The notes under the pieces are model-generated. The model did no database searches. It was not told the origin of the DNA and saw only the letters and a program-made list of their open reading frames with translations. A DNA stretch of 64,000 nucleotides, taken from NCBI GenBank assembly GCA_021323655.1, contig JAJPKO010000010.1, forward strand, positions 310,001-374,000, read 5' to 3'. Position numbers and translations under genes: made by a program. Origin of the DNA: Acidobacteriaceae bacterium. GTDB taxonomy: Bacteria > Acidobacteriota > Terriglobia > Terriglobales > Acidobacteriaceae. Shown here piece after piece: positions 53,941 through 63,196 of this stretch. Numbering within the stretch: the first letter of the stretch is position 1; the number at the start of each line of letters is the position of its first letter.

Positions 53941-54864
53941 ATGCGAAAATCCCGCATCTATCCAAATGGGGAGCTTGGAAAGGAAGGGGTGTTGCGCGTT
54001 CTTGTTGCTGGAGCATCCGGATATCTGGGGAGGTTTATAGCCGAAGAATTAAAGGCTCGCGGCCATTGGATCCGGGTGCTTGTACGGGATGCGGATGCAT
54101 TGAAAGTCCCGGGCCGGTATCTGGCACCTGCCATTCATGGCCTTGTGGATGAGATTTTTGTTGGCGATGTCACCAAACCCAATACCCTTGAGCACGTCTG
54201 TCAGAACATTGACGTACTTATCTCTGCGCTCGGGATCACCCGCCAGTCCGGTGCTTCGCACATGGATGTGGATTACCAAGGCAATAAGAACCTGCTCCAC
54301 CTCGCATTGCAGGCGTCGGTGCGCAAATTCATTTATGTTCACGTTTTTAACGCATCCATCCTCCAATTTCTTGAAAATGTCCAGGCCAAGCAGAAATTTG
54401 TTGATGATCTGCAAGGGTCCGGAATGGCGCACACAGTCCTTTGCCCAACCGGCTTCTTCAGTGATATGACTGAATTTCTGCAGATGGCGAAAAAAGGCCG
54501 GGTATATCTCATTGGAGACGGGATCAGCCGCATCAATCCAATTCACGGTGCCGATCTGGCAAAGGTGTGCGTGGATGCGATCGCATGTGATGTTGAGGAG
54601 CTTTCCGTGGGTGGGCCTGTGACGTATACCTACCAGCAGATAGCCGAAACGGCATTTTCCGCTGTAAAAAGGCCGCCCGTGATCTGGCATTTGCCCATGG
54701 GGATGATACGGACAGCAGTTTCGCTTTTATACCCGTTCAGCAGAAGGCTTTATGGAATCGGCAGAGGGCTTATTGCTTTGATGCAAATTGACAGCGTAGC
54801 TCCGGAGAGCGGCACGCATACTCTGGCACAGTACTACGAGCAGATACTCTCAGCAGAATTTTAG
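53941..54864 (+). CDS. NmrA/atypical SDR family NAD(P)-binding protein
   Basis: About 307 residues; the ATG at 53941 is preceded by AGGAGA seven bases upstream. The Rossmann GASGYLGRFIAEEL motif near residue 25, LISALGITRQSGAS near 95, and a C-terminal domain with amphipathic helices place it with atypical extended SDR/NmrA proteins, which often act as epimerases, reductases or regulators. The Tyr-x3-Lys pair is not clear. Specific function unknown. Confidence 0.82.
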   Translation: MRKSRIYPNGELGKEGVLRVLVAGASGYLGRFIAEELKARGHWIRVLVRDADALKVPGRYLAPAIHGLVDEIFVGDVTKPNTLEHVCQNIDVLISALGITRQSGASHMDVDYQGNKNLLHLALQASVRKFIYVHVFNASILQFLENVQAKQKFVDDLQGSGMAHTVLCPTGFFSDMTEFLQMAKKGRVYLIGDGISRINPIHGADLAKVCVDAIACDVEELSVGGPVTYTYQQIAETAFSAVKRPPVIWHLPMGMIRTAVSLLYPFSRRLYGIGRGLIALMQIDSVAPESGTHTLAQYYEQILSAEF

Positions 54865-54930
54865 TTTTTATCCTGCAGCCCACTCTCCATGTGAATGCAA
54901 GGCCATCGGAGCTTGCTATCATCCATCCAG

Positions 54931-55989
54931 ATGGATCCGGTCACTCATTGTCTTACTGGGGCCGTCCTGGGCCGCGCAGGATTTAACCGCAAAGCTGCTC
55001 ATGCGACGCTGGCCATGACGCTCGCTGCGGAAGCCCCCGATCTCGACGTGTTGTGGGGGTTCCGTGGCCCGGTGTCAGGTTTTGAGCACCACCGCGGCAT
55101 TACGCATACATTTCTGGCCGCGCCTGTGATTGCGCTCGTTACCGTGGCCGTAGTCTGGGTCATCCATCGTTTTCGAAGAAAGCCGGCCAGGGCCCCGGTG
55201 CGCTGGGGTCTGTTGTGGTTGTTTGCTCTGGTTGCGGTCCTGAGTCATCTGCTGCTGGACTTTACCAACAATTACGGTCTGCGGCCGTTTTATCCCTTCT
55301 ATCCGCGATGGTATTCATGGGACATCGTTTTTATTGTTGAGCCGCTGATTCTGATAGCACTGATTCTGGCGCTGGTGGTGCCATGGATACTGGGCCTGGC
55401 AGACCGCGAGATCGGAGCAAGACGGACCGTGTTTCGAGGCCGCGGATGGGCCATTGCCGCGCTCATTTTTATCGGATTGCTGTACGCTGTGCGGAATGGC
55501 GAGCACGCGCACGCCATGAACCTTGTCCGCAATACCGGGGTGATCAACGGACGCATCCTGCGCGTTGCGGCCGAGCCGTATCCCATCAATCCATTTCACT
55601 GGTATGCGGTGGCGGAGACGCCGGACACTTATCAGACGGCGATGGTATACACCTGCGCAGATCGCGTGGACACGGACGCGGGCGAGACCATCTACAAGCC
55701 TCCGGTTACACCTGCCGTGGCCGCTGCAAAACAGTCCTGGCTGGGACGCGTGTATCTGGACTGGTCCACGTTTCCCGTGACAGAAGATAAAGGCCCGATT
55801 GCTCCTCCGGGGTATAACGTAGATCCGCTGCAGCGGGACTGGCATACGGTGCAGTTTCACGACATGCGGTTTGGGTATCCGGTCCTTTCCTCCAAGGCGA
55901 ACGATTCGGTGCTCTCAGGATGGGTCTACGTGGGCCCGCAGCAGGAGATTGAAGGCATGTTCATGAGCGGTAAGGAACAGAAAGAATGA
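54931..55989 (+). CDS. Membrane-bound metal-dependent hydrolase (YdjM family)
   Basis: About 352 residues from the ATG at 54931. Family motifs are DPVTHCLTGAVLGRAGF, HHRGITHTFLAAP near residue 47, and HLLLDFTNNYGLRPF near 107, all bearing the metal-ligand His and Asp residues. About five membrane helices lie in the N-terminal two-thirds, and the C-terminal 130 residues are soluble. The reaction is not established for the family. Confidence 0.88.
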   Translation: MDPVTHCLTGAVLGRAGFNRKAAHATLAMTLAAEAPDLDVLWGFRGPVSGFEHHRGITHTFLAAPVIALVTVAVVWVIHRFRRKPARAPVRWGLLWLFALVAVLSHLLLDFTNNYGLRPFYPFYPRWYSWDIVFIVEPLILIALILALVVPWILGLADREIGARRTVFRGRGWAIAALIFIGLLYAVRNGEHAHAMNLVRNTGVINGRILRVAAEPYPINPFHWYAVAETPDTYQTAMVYTCADRVDTDAGETIYKPPVTPAVAAAKQSWLGRVYLDWSTFPVTEDKGPIAPPGYNVDPLQRDWHTVQFHDMRFGYPVLSSKANDSVLSGWVYVGPQQEIEGMFMSGKEQKE

Positions 55990-56038
55990 GGGACTGGCCG
56001 TCGCTTGCAAGGAGCGCCGCATTTCCTATCCTCAATGC

Positions 56039-56257
56039 ATGAAATTTCTCTCCAGGGACGAAATTTGCCGAATGACCGCGCCCGAACGCCTCGCCCTGAT
56101 TTCCCAGCTTTGGGACAGCCTGGAAAATGAGCAGGTTCCCCTCTCCTCAACGCAGAAAGAGGAATTGGATTGGCGCCTTGCTGTTCTGGAAACAGACCCG
56201 CAGACTGGCGTGAGCTGGGCGGCCCTGAAGGCGGAGCTGGAACACCGTTGTCCGTAG
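56039..56257 (+). CDS. Addiction-module antitoxin, RelB/ParD-like small protein
   Basis: A 72-residue acidic helical protein (RMTAPERLALISQLWDSLE, then LSSTQKEELDWRLAVLE) of the type found as the antitoxin before RelE/ParE toxins in addiction modules. Its stop is directly followed by a damaged toxin frame. It is intact and may still be expressed, although its toxin is not. Confidence 0.78.
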   Translation: MKFLSRDEICRMTAPERLALISQLWDSLENEQVPLSSTQKEELDWRLAVLETDPQTGVSWAALKAELEHRCP

Positions 56258-56473
56258 CGCGCTTCATTACTTTCACTCAAGCTGCGCACTCAAGCTGCGC
56301 GAGGTGAGTTGATCGAAGCGCAGGACTGGTATCTATAAAAAAGAGGTACGTCGTGCTTTGCTCAGGCATTTTCCGTATGCCCTTATGTTCCTGATCGGCC
56401 AGAGAATTCGCTGATAGTGATTGCCTGCTTTCATGGAAACCGCAATCCCATTCATTGGCAAAGCCGGTCATAA
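56258..56473 (+). pseudogene. Decayed RelE/ParE-type toxin
   Basis: The toxin N-terminus (VARFITFTQAA then GELIEAQDWY) is split by a 13-base tandem duplication (ACTCAAGCTGCGC at 56275-56287 and 56288-56300), which shifts the frame. After the DWY element the middle of the toxin is missing. The C-terminus (EVRRALLRHFPYALMFLI, then in another frame LIVIACFHGNRNPIHWQSRS) is recognisable and ends at a TAA at 56471-56473. Confidence 0.8.
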
Positions 56474-56577
56474 GCTTTTCACTTGTTGCGGATGAAGAGA
56501 TGGCAAACGAATGACTGTGATCCTCTGCCGGAACATGAAATAATGATTTTTCAGGAATTTTCCGCGCGGGGGTAACG

Positions 56578-57126
56578 ATGTCTGCATATGTGCTGGTGCT
56601 GTTTGCGATTTTGAGCCGTTATGTTGTGGCTTCGCATCATGACTGGCTGAACTTTACCGCCATTGGCGGATCTTTGCTGTTTTTTGGCGCAAGGCGGCCG
56701 CTGCGGCAGATGTTTTTCCCCGTCCTGGCGCTGGCGGGCATGGATTACCTGATGACCGTCCATTTCTACAGCTATCCTTTCCATGCGCAGGACTACCTGG
56801 TGACCTGGGCCTGGTATGCGGCGGTCATCGTGCTGGGGCACCTGCTGCTGCGCAGTCGTCAGTCCGCCGCCCGTATCGCAACGGCGGTGGTGCTTTCCTC
56901 GACGACATTCTTTCTGGCCAGCAATTTTGTTGCGTGGTCCGGGCTTCCGGGAATCTACCCGCACACCTTTAGCGGCCTGATGTCAGCCTACATTGCCGGT
57001 TTGCCTTTCTATCGCAATGACCTGCTCTCGACAACGCTGGTGACGGGATTGGCTTTCGGGCTGCCTGCGCTGGCGCGACATTGGACTGAGCACCATACTG
57101 CATCCAATCTTTCCGTCCGAAATTAG
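56578..57126 (+). CDS. Membrane protein, DUF6580-like
   Basis: A 182-residue integral membrane protein with about five hydrophobic segments (NFTAIGGSLLFFGARRPLRQ, AWYAAVIVLGHLLL, FLASNFVAWSGLPGIYPHT). The NFTAIGG and SNFVAW elements match an uncharacterised bacterial transport-like family that I know as DUF6580. The ATG follows GGGGGTAACG. The substrate is unknown. Confidence 0.75.
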   Translation: MSAYVLVLFAILSRYVVASHHDWLNFTAIGGSLLFFGARRPLRQMFFPVLALAGMDYLMTVHFYSYPFHAQDYLVTWAWYAAVIVLGHLLLRSRQSAARIATAVVLSSTTFFLASNFVAWSGLPGIYPHTFSGLMSAYIAGLPFYRNDLLSTTLVTGLAFGLPALARHWTEHHTASNLSVRN

Positions 57127-57146
57127 GAGAAAAACACAGTCTGCTG

Positions 57147-57171
57147 GCCCGCCCGCGTGGCGGGCTTTTTT
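57147..57171 (+). terminator. Intrinsic terminator
   Basis: GCCCGCC and GGCGGGC arms around CGCGT are followed by six T residues, 20 bases after the DUF6580-like stop. Confidence 0.85.
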
Positions 57172-57322
57172 GCTGTCCAGGTGAGTTCGGGTATCCTTCG
57201 GCCCTGTGATGGCAGTGACTAGCTGTGTACGGCCACCTCGCAGTTTCTCATAGAAGGACCCGCGTTCCCACTGTCATACTGTTTCTTCTGTCGTTGAACA
57301 AAATTGCGGAGGCCTGTTTCTA

Positions 57323-60300
57323 TTGACATACTTTTGTTTTCGCAGGCCAGTTCAAATGCTCCTTCGTATCGGAGCAGTTCTGACCGTCGTTGTTTCCGGT
57401 CTGGCTTCCATGAAGGCGCAGGAGTTTCGGATTACCAGGCTTGAGGTGGTCAGGAAACCGGGCAAAGCAGATGGAAAGGCCATGGCCACTGTTCTGCAGC
57501 CCGTCAAAGTAAAAGACCAGGTCGTTGAGAAGGAAAAGACAGGCAGCATCGAGGCGCATGTAATGCAGGCATGGCCGGTGATGAACGGGCATGCTGCGCT
57601 TCTGCTTATGTCTCCGGCAAAGCCAGGTCAGCCTTACCGGCTCCGCTATTACCAGCTGGACGCGGCCAAGGGCCGCTTTCTGGGCAGTGTTCCCTTCAGC
57701 CATGCGGAAATGACGGAGTTCACCGGGCTGAATACCTGGGCCTTCGCGGTGAGCGGGACCGACCCTGCAACAAAACAGCCGATGATCTTTGCCGGGGATG
57801 CGAATGCGATCCACGCACGGCTGAGCCATGCGTCTGCTCCGCACTTTACGGAAGATTCGCTATCGTTCCACTCTTCAGGTGGAACGGGTACAATCGCCAT
57901 GGCCACGCTGATGGGCTGGAAGACGACGGACCGTATCTACCAGATGCCCGCAGGCCAGGCGGGAGAATATCTCCAGTTCTTTCCCGATGGAACTTCGTTT
58001 GAGACAACAGCCAATGGCCAGGTGGAACGCGGAAGCTGGATCGTAGACGGCGAGAACATCCATGTAACCAGAAAGAATGCTCCAGACAGAGCGTGGCGGC
58101 TGGACCAGTTGCAAACTGTGACAGGAATTCCGGCAGACAGCCGCCTGACCGTCCGCCTCCTTGGGCCGCTCTCTTCCAGAACAGCGAAGAAGGGCATGGA
58201 GGTCAAAGCAGTCCTTACTTCTCCCGCCGTCTTTGAGAACAAGATTCTGATTCCACAGGGAAGCGAATTTGACGGCAGCGTTGTAGATGCGCATGGCGTA
58301 GGTCTTGGCATCAAACACGAGACCGCGGCTGTGACGGTACATTTTTCCTCGGTCAAACTCCCGGACAACCGCGTTCTGCCCATTGATGCGCACGTCCTGG
58401 CAGTAGCAAACTCGCGAGAAGAGGTCACAAAAAGCGGCAGGATACAGGGGATCCGGTCTACCGGAACACTGGGACATACGGCGGAAAACCAGATCAACTC
58501 GCTCGCCCAGATTGATCCTGTCGGCTACATTTTCACCAGCACCGCCGGGCCGGCTGTTCTGGGATTTGCCGAACCCGAAATTCTGTACAACGCCGGGACG
58601 GAACTCGACATTGCTTTTAACAAGCCAGTGATTACCTCGCAGAAATATGACGCGCATGTGCCTTATCTGGCGCTTTCGCAGGAAGAGACTTCGCGGCTGG
58701 ACAACATCGTAAAGCACCTGCCTTACCGCACAGAGACTCTGGTTGGACACGTGCCGTCGGACATCACCAACCTGATTTTTATCGGCACTCCAGAGGCCTT
58801 GCGTCGCGGGTTGGAAGCCGCGGGGTGGACTCCGGCCGACTCACTGACTGCTGCTGCCACCTTCCAGACTGTGAAGACGCTGACCGGGAACGAAGTCTAT
58901 ACGCAGGCCCCCATGTCAGTGCTTACGCTTGCTGGCAAGAACCCCGTCTTCACGCTGCAGAAGACGACCAACACCTTTTCTTCGCGTCACCATCTGCGCG
59001 TTTTTCCGACAGGAGAGACTTTTGACGAACAGCCGGTCCTCACGGCTTCTTCCACGCAGGACATTGGCATTGCCTTTTCCTACAGGCAAAAGACATTCAT
59101 CCACGTCATTGACCAGTACCTGGATAACGAGCGCTCAAAGGTCGTCAATGATCTTGGCCTGACGGGATGCGTGACCGGATTGGCAATGGTCGCGCGGCGG
59201 TGGGTTCCCCAGGACGCCTACAACTCCACCGGAGACCGCTTGCGTACGGATGGCGATGCTGCACTGCTGAAGCTGAATGACTGCTCTCATCCATACGCCA
59301 CACCCACAACGCCAGCCAAACGCGCGCCCCTGCTGGAACGAAGCGAGCGCAACACCATGCTCACCATCAAGGACACGCTCTTTCGCGGCAACCTGATTTA
59401 TACCGGTGTTTCCGGAGGTATCAAGGTACATCATTACCTCGCGATACAGGGAGAACTTGGAAAAGAACCAGGGAACTGGCGCAAGAATGATGCGAGTGGA
59501 ACCAATTACCGGATTGCCAACGTTGCCGGAGAACAGCGTCCGAACCGGATCGATCTGGCCCAACAGCTGTCCCCGGAAAACCAGCGTGAGCTGGAGGTCG
59601 CATCGAAGGCGCTCATTGTTGCTCATAAATGGGACCCGCCGCGATTTGAAATTGCGCTCAACCTCGGCTACTCCAATTACCGGAACAACATTCTGGAGAC
59701 CACGGCGGTGCTTCTGGCCTCCAGCGATCCCACAAAACCTCTTTATGCGATTGGTCTGGCAGATGGTGTCTTCGACGGGTGGGCTGCGGGGATCTCGCTG
59801 ACTCTCAATACGTGGAACTGGATTTCCAACGAGTTCTCATACACAAGGCAGCAGACAAAGTTTGACCTGATCGAGATTACAATTCCTTCGAATTCGGATG
59901 AAGAGGCCAGCATTGATGCGCGGACGGTGGGTCTGGTCACACGCCGTTTTGCCTACAACACCATCTTTAATCTGCGGCCGCGCAAGTCGAGATGGCGCCC
60001 TTATATTTCTGCCGGACCCGCGTTCCAACTGCTGGCGTTGTCCGATGCTCCGCTGAAGAAGCCTGCGGGCTACTTCAAGCTTGGTCTCTCCAACATAGGC
60101 CTGCTGAAAGCTGCATTTGATTTCGGCAGCACGCCCCCATTGAACGGCGGTGGCATCTTCCAGTTCGGCCTTCAGTACGGCGGCGGCATTAAATACCGTG
60201 TGACGCCGCGATTTATGCTGCGCGGCGATTACGGTGAGACCTGGAGCGCCAATCCAAAGATCATTCGTGACAGCTATCTGGGCTACCTGCCTGATAACCT

Positions 60301-60394
60301 GGACAATACTTACACCACCGATGTGACAAATACGCGGCCGCCCACGAAATACATCCAGCAACGCGCCACAGTTGGATTTGCATTTACGTTCTAG
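57323..60394 (+). CDS. Large exported protein with LssY_C domain and barrel-like C-terminus
   Basis: About 1,023 residues. Segments in order: a signal peptide (RIGAVLTVVVSGLASMKAQ); a TrbI/VirB10-like beta domain near 290-380 (ILIPQGSEFDGSVVDAHGVG); an LssY C-terminal-type domain near 476-616 (VPSDITNLIFIGTPEALRRG, then EAAGWTPADSLT and SSRHHLRVFPTG); and a C-terminal third with alternating aromatic strands and a terminal Phe (RATVGFAFTF) that looks like an outer-membrane barrel. The TTG at 57323 has GGAGG ten bases upstream; an ATG at 57356 is an alternative. Function not known; the domain mix suggests a surface or envelope role. Confidence 0.72.
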   Translation: MTYFCFRRPVQMLLRIGAVLTVVVSGLASMKAQEFRITRLEVVRKPGKADGKAMATVLQPVKVKDQVVEKEKTGSIEAHVMQAWPVMNGHAALLLMSPAKPGQPYRLRYYQLDAAKGRFLGSVPFSHAEMTEFTGLNTWAFAVSGTDPATKQPMIFAGDANAIHARLSHASAPHFTEDSLSFHSSGGTGTIAMATLMGWKTTDRIYQMPAGQAGEYLQFFPDGTSFETTANGQVERGSWIVDGENIHVTRKNAPDRAWRLDQLQTVTGIPADSRLTVRLLGPLSSRTAKKGMEVKAVLTSPAVFENKILIPQGSEFDGSVVDAHGVGLGIKHETAAVTVHFSSVKLPDNRVLPIDAHVLAVANSREEVTKSGRIQGIRSTGTLGHTAENQINSLAQIDPVGYIFTSTAGPAVLGFAEPEILYNAGTELDIAFNKPVITSQKYDAHVPYLALSQEETSRLDNIVKHLPYRTETLVGHVPSDITNLIFIGTPEALRRGLEAAGWTPADSLTAAATFQTVKTLTGNEVYTQAPMSVLTLAGKNPVFTLQKTTNTFSSRHHLRVFPTGETFDEQPVLTASSTQDIGIAFSYRQKTFIHVIDQYLDNERSKVVNDLGLTGCVTGLAMVARRWVPQDAYNSTGDRLRTDGDAALLKLNDCSHPYATPTTPAKRAPLLERSERNTMLTIKDTLFRGNLIYTGVSGGIKVHHYLAIQGELGKEPGNWRKNDASGTNYRIANVAGEQRPNRIDLAQQLSPENQRELEVASKALIVAHKWDPPRFEIALNLGYSNYRNNILETTAVLLASSDPTKPLYAIGLADGVFDGWAAGISLTLNTWNWISNEFSYTRQQTKFDLIEITIPSNSDEEASIDARTVGLVTRRFAYNTIFNLRPRKSRWRPYISAGPAFQLLALSDAPLKKPAGYFKLGLSNIGLLKAAFDFGSTPPLNGGGIFQFGLQYGGGIKYRVTPRFMLRGDYGETWSANPKIIRDSYLGYLPDNLDNTYTTDVTNTRPPTKYIQQRATVGFAFTF

Positions 60395-60570
60395 ACATCA
60401 CCGGGGTGGACGTACGGGCAGTATACAGAAAGGGTCGCGCTCCGCGTCCATGATTTATCCTGCATGCTGAACAAAAAGTCCTCTCCCGGTCCGGCTTGCG
60501 TTGCCGCCTGGTCGGCCAACCACCTACATTGAAATGGCGCGGCGGCATGTTGCCTGGCCGGCAAGCAGCG

Positions 60571-61701
60571 ATGAAGATCACTGACGTAAAAACTTATTAC
60601 CTGCGCTCCGATGTGGTGCGGGACCGTGCCGACAGCGGCCAGGATGCATTAATCGTGGTTGTCGAGACCGACGCCGGAATTTCCGGCCTTGGCGAGGTAG
60701 ATTCTGCGCCATTGGCCGTAAAGGGAGCGATTGAGGCGCCCTATTCACATGCCGTTACGGCGGGGCTCCGCGCTCTGGTGATCGGCGAAGATCCCTTCGA
60801 GACGGAGAAGATCTGGCACAAGATGTATCGCCAGAACATCTACTCCGGAAGGCGCGGAATCGCCATCCATGCCATGAGCGGCATTGACATGGCGCTTTGG
60901 GATATCAAGGGCAAGGCGCTGGACATGCCCGTCTGGAAGTTACTGGGCGGCGGCTTTCATTCGAAAATTCGCGCTTATGCAAGCACATTGTTCGGAGATT
61001 CTCCCGCGGAAACGCGGGAACGGGGCAAGCGCTTCGTCGGCCAGGGTTTCAGCGCGGTCAAGTTCGGGTGGGGGCCGCTGGGGCAGGACGAGAAGCTCGA
61101 TCTGGCGCTTGTGCGAGCGGCGCGCGAGGGGGCCGGCGAACACGCCGACCTGATGATCGATGCGGGGCTCTGCTACGACACCAGGACAGCCATACAGCGG
61201 GCTCGCCAATTCGAGGAATTCCGGCCCTATTGGTTTGAAGAGCCGCTCCTACCCGACAACTACGAGGGCTATCGCCGGCTGTCCGAATCTACCTCGATGC
61301 GGATTGCGGCCGGAGAGGAAGAGAGCAATCGGCTTTCTTATCTCGACCTGATGGACCGGGGAAACATCGATGTCGTGCAGGTGGACCTGACGCGCTGCGG
61401 TGGGTTTACCGAAGCGATGAAGATCGCAAGTCTCGCACATGATCGCGCTCTGCCGGTGGTCAATCACGGTTTTACCACCTATATCAACATCGCCTCGGCG
61501 CTCCATTTCTTGGCGTCCATTCCGAATTCGTTCATTCTGGAATACGTGGTGGAAGAAGACACCGTACTGCGGAACGAGATCACCACGCAGGACATCGCGA
61601 TGGTGGATGGCTTCGTGGCTGTACCGGACAGCCCCGGCTTGGGAGTTACTTTGCGCGAAGACGCCCTGGAGCGCTACGGCGTGAAGGCGCAGAGCCGTTG
61701 A
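60571..61701 (+). CDS. Mandelate racemase/muconate-lactonizing enzyme family protein
   Basis: Enolase-superfamily enzyme, about 376 residues from the ATG at 60571 (MKITDVKTYYLRSDVV). The barrel carries the three metal ligands: Asp in LMIDAGLCYD near residue 195, Glu in WFEEPLLPDN near 222, and Glu in AAGEEESNRL near 247. A Lys lies at VKFGWGPLGQ near 165 and a His at NHGFTTYIN near 297. The acid/base pattern fits acid-sugar dehydratases or racemases; the exact substrate cannot be told. Confidence 0.85.
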   Translation: MKITDVKTYYLRSDVVRDRADSGQDALIVVVETDAGISGLGEVDSAPLAVKGAIEAPYSHAVTAGLRALVIGEDPFETEKIWHKMYRQNIYSGRRGIAIHAMSGIDMALWDIKGKALDMPVWKLLGGGFHSKIRAYASTLFGDSPAETRERGKRFVGQGFSAVKFGWGPLGQDEKLDLALVRAAREGAGEHADLMIDAGLCYDTRTAIQRARQFEEFRPYWFEEPLLPDNYEGYRRLSESTSMRIAAGEEESNRLSYLDLMDRGNIDVVQVDLTRCGGFTEAMKIASLAHDRALPVVNHGFTTYINIASALHFLASIPNSFILEYVVEEDTVLRNEITTQDIAMVDGFVAVPDSPGLGVTLREDALERYGVKAQSR

Positions 61702-61733
61702 CGACGGGGTAGAGAAGATTCATTGGAGGAATC

Positions 61734-63167
61734 ATGCACTTCAGGTTGTCTGGGCTGTGCGTGGCAGCCCTGCTTATTGCCTTGCCAGGAGCGGCCTACA
61801 GAGAGAATTCCACCACGCCTGGCCACATCATCGTAGATGCATCGCAACGCTTTCAAACCATCGACGGATTCGGGCTGAACTTCACGGCACCCTATTTCCG
61901 CGACGACCAGAAGGCGATGTTTGACAAGTTCATCGACGATCTCGGGGTGACGATGTTCCGGGTGGTGCCGTACCTGGTTGCCAGCGACTGGGAGACGACC
62001 AACCCCAACTCCTCCGCCGACGAGATGAACTGGGAGTACTATGACAACCGCTATTCGTCGCCGATTTTCGAAGCAACCTGGAACGCGATCCGGTATTTGA
62101 ACTCCCGGGGCATCCAGCCGGAACTGGCGATGATGGGGCCGGTGCCCCGCTGGATGCTGGCTGACAGCAGTACACCGCCGCAGCACAAGGTCTGCGTGCC
62201 TGACAGCAAAATTCCTCCCATCAACCCCTCGATGTATCCGGAGTTCGCCAAAGAGCTGGTTTCCATGCTGATGTACGCGCGTTCTCGCGAGCACCTCAAA
62301 TTCCAATACTTCAGCCCCTTCAACGAAACCGACTGCTATCCCAATGAGGGTCCGCGGATCGACCCGGCGGACGCTCCGGCGGTGCTCGACGCGGTGGCGG
62401 AGTGGCTCCAGAAGGAAGGCCTGGGAGATATCCGCCTGGTGGTGCCCGATAATGCCATCATCACCAACGACTACACCACCCCCATACTGCACGACGATAA
62501 GTTGATGAAGCAGGTCGCCGCCTTTGCGTATCACTCCTACAGCGACACCTCGGTGGGGGAGCAGGTGGTGCGTGTGCGGTCCAGCAAGTACGCGCAGACC
62601 CCGGTGTGGCTGAGCGAGTACGGGGACCTGAGCGACCAGGACAAAACCGAAGCGAACGAGTGGAAGAGTTTTGTAATAGCTTCCAACCGGCGCGCTCTCA
62701 CCGCGCTCAACCAGGGCGCCAACGTGCTCATGTACTTCAATGCATTCGATGACTACGAGGAATGCATGGGGCGGCTCACGTATTACGGCCTGTTTCACAA
62801 CGCAGACCAGGTCTACTACCCGCGCAAGCGGTATTACGCGATCCGACAGCTCTATCATTTCGTGCATCCGGGGGCGACACGGATTGGCGCGACGGCTACC
62901 GGCGAGGGATTGACCGTCTCGGCGTTCGAGAATCCTGGCTCCGGGTTGGTGATCGTGGGAGTGAAAGAGGGGGGCCCGAATCATATTCAGCTCTCGCTGC
63001 GCGGATTGCCGGCAACGCCCGACCATTTCGACCTCTATGTTACCAGCCGATCGTTCAATTGCCTTAAGCAGGGATCGTTTCCCGTCCGGGCAGGCTCGGT
63101 AGACATCGATCTCCCCGATCAGGCGGTGTTTACGCTGTTGGCGGCGAGCGATTCCAATCACCAGTAG
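61734..63167 (+). CDS. Exported clan-A glycoside hydrolase (GH30-like)
   Basis: A 477-residue secreted enzyme: signal peptide (LCVAALLIALPGAAY), a (beta/alpha)8 catalytic domain, and a C-terminal beta domain. The N-terminal QTIDGFGLNFTAPYF is of the type seen in GH30. The acid/base Glu is in YFSPFNETDCYP near residue 201 and the nucleophile Glu in TPVWLSEYGDLSD near 292. It should cleave a beta-linked glycan outside the cytoplasm. GGAGG precedes the ATG, and it follows the enolase-superfamily gene after 32 bases. Confidence 0.8.
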   Translation: MHFRLSGLCVAALLIALPGAAYRENSTTPGHIIVDASQRFQTIDGFGLNFTAPYFRDDQKAMFDKFIDDLGVTMFRVVPYLVASDWETTNPNSSADEMNWEYYDNRYSSPIFEATWNAIRYLNSRGIQPELAMMGPVPRWMLADSSTPPQHKVCVPDSKIPPINPSMYPEFAKELVSMLMYARSREHLKFQYFSPFNETDCYPNEGPRIDPADAPAVLDAVAEWLQKEGLGDIRLVVPDNAIITNDYTTPILHDDKLMKQVAAFAYHSYSDTSVGEQVVRVRSSKYAQTPVWLSEYGDLSDQDKTEANEWKSFVIASNRRALTALNQGANVLMYFNAFDDYEECMGRLTYYGLFHNADQVYYPRKRYYAIRQLYHFVHPGATRIGATATGEGLTVSAFENPGSGLVIVGVKEGGPNHIQLSLRGLPATPDHFDLYVTSRSFNCLKQGSFPVRAGSVDIDLPDQAVFTLLAASDSNHQ

Positions 63168-63196
63168 ACATTCAGGAAGTATCCAAGAGGCTTGCG

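Noticed and set aside
61674-63161. 495-codon open frame on the minus strand
   Set aside because: Antisense to the glycoside hydrolase, which has a signal peptide and catalytic motifs; shadow frame.
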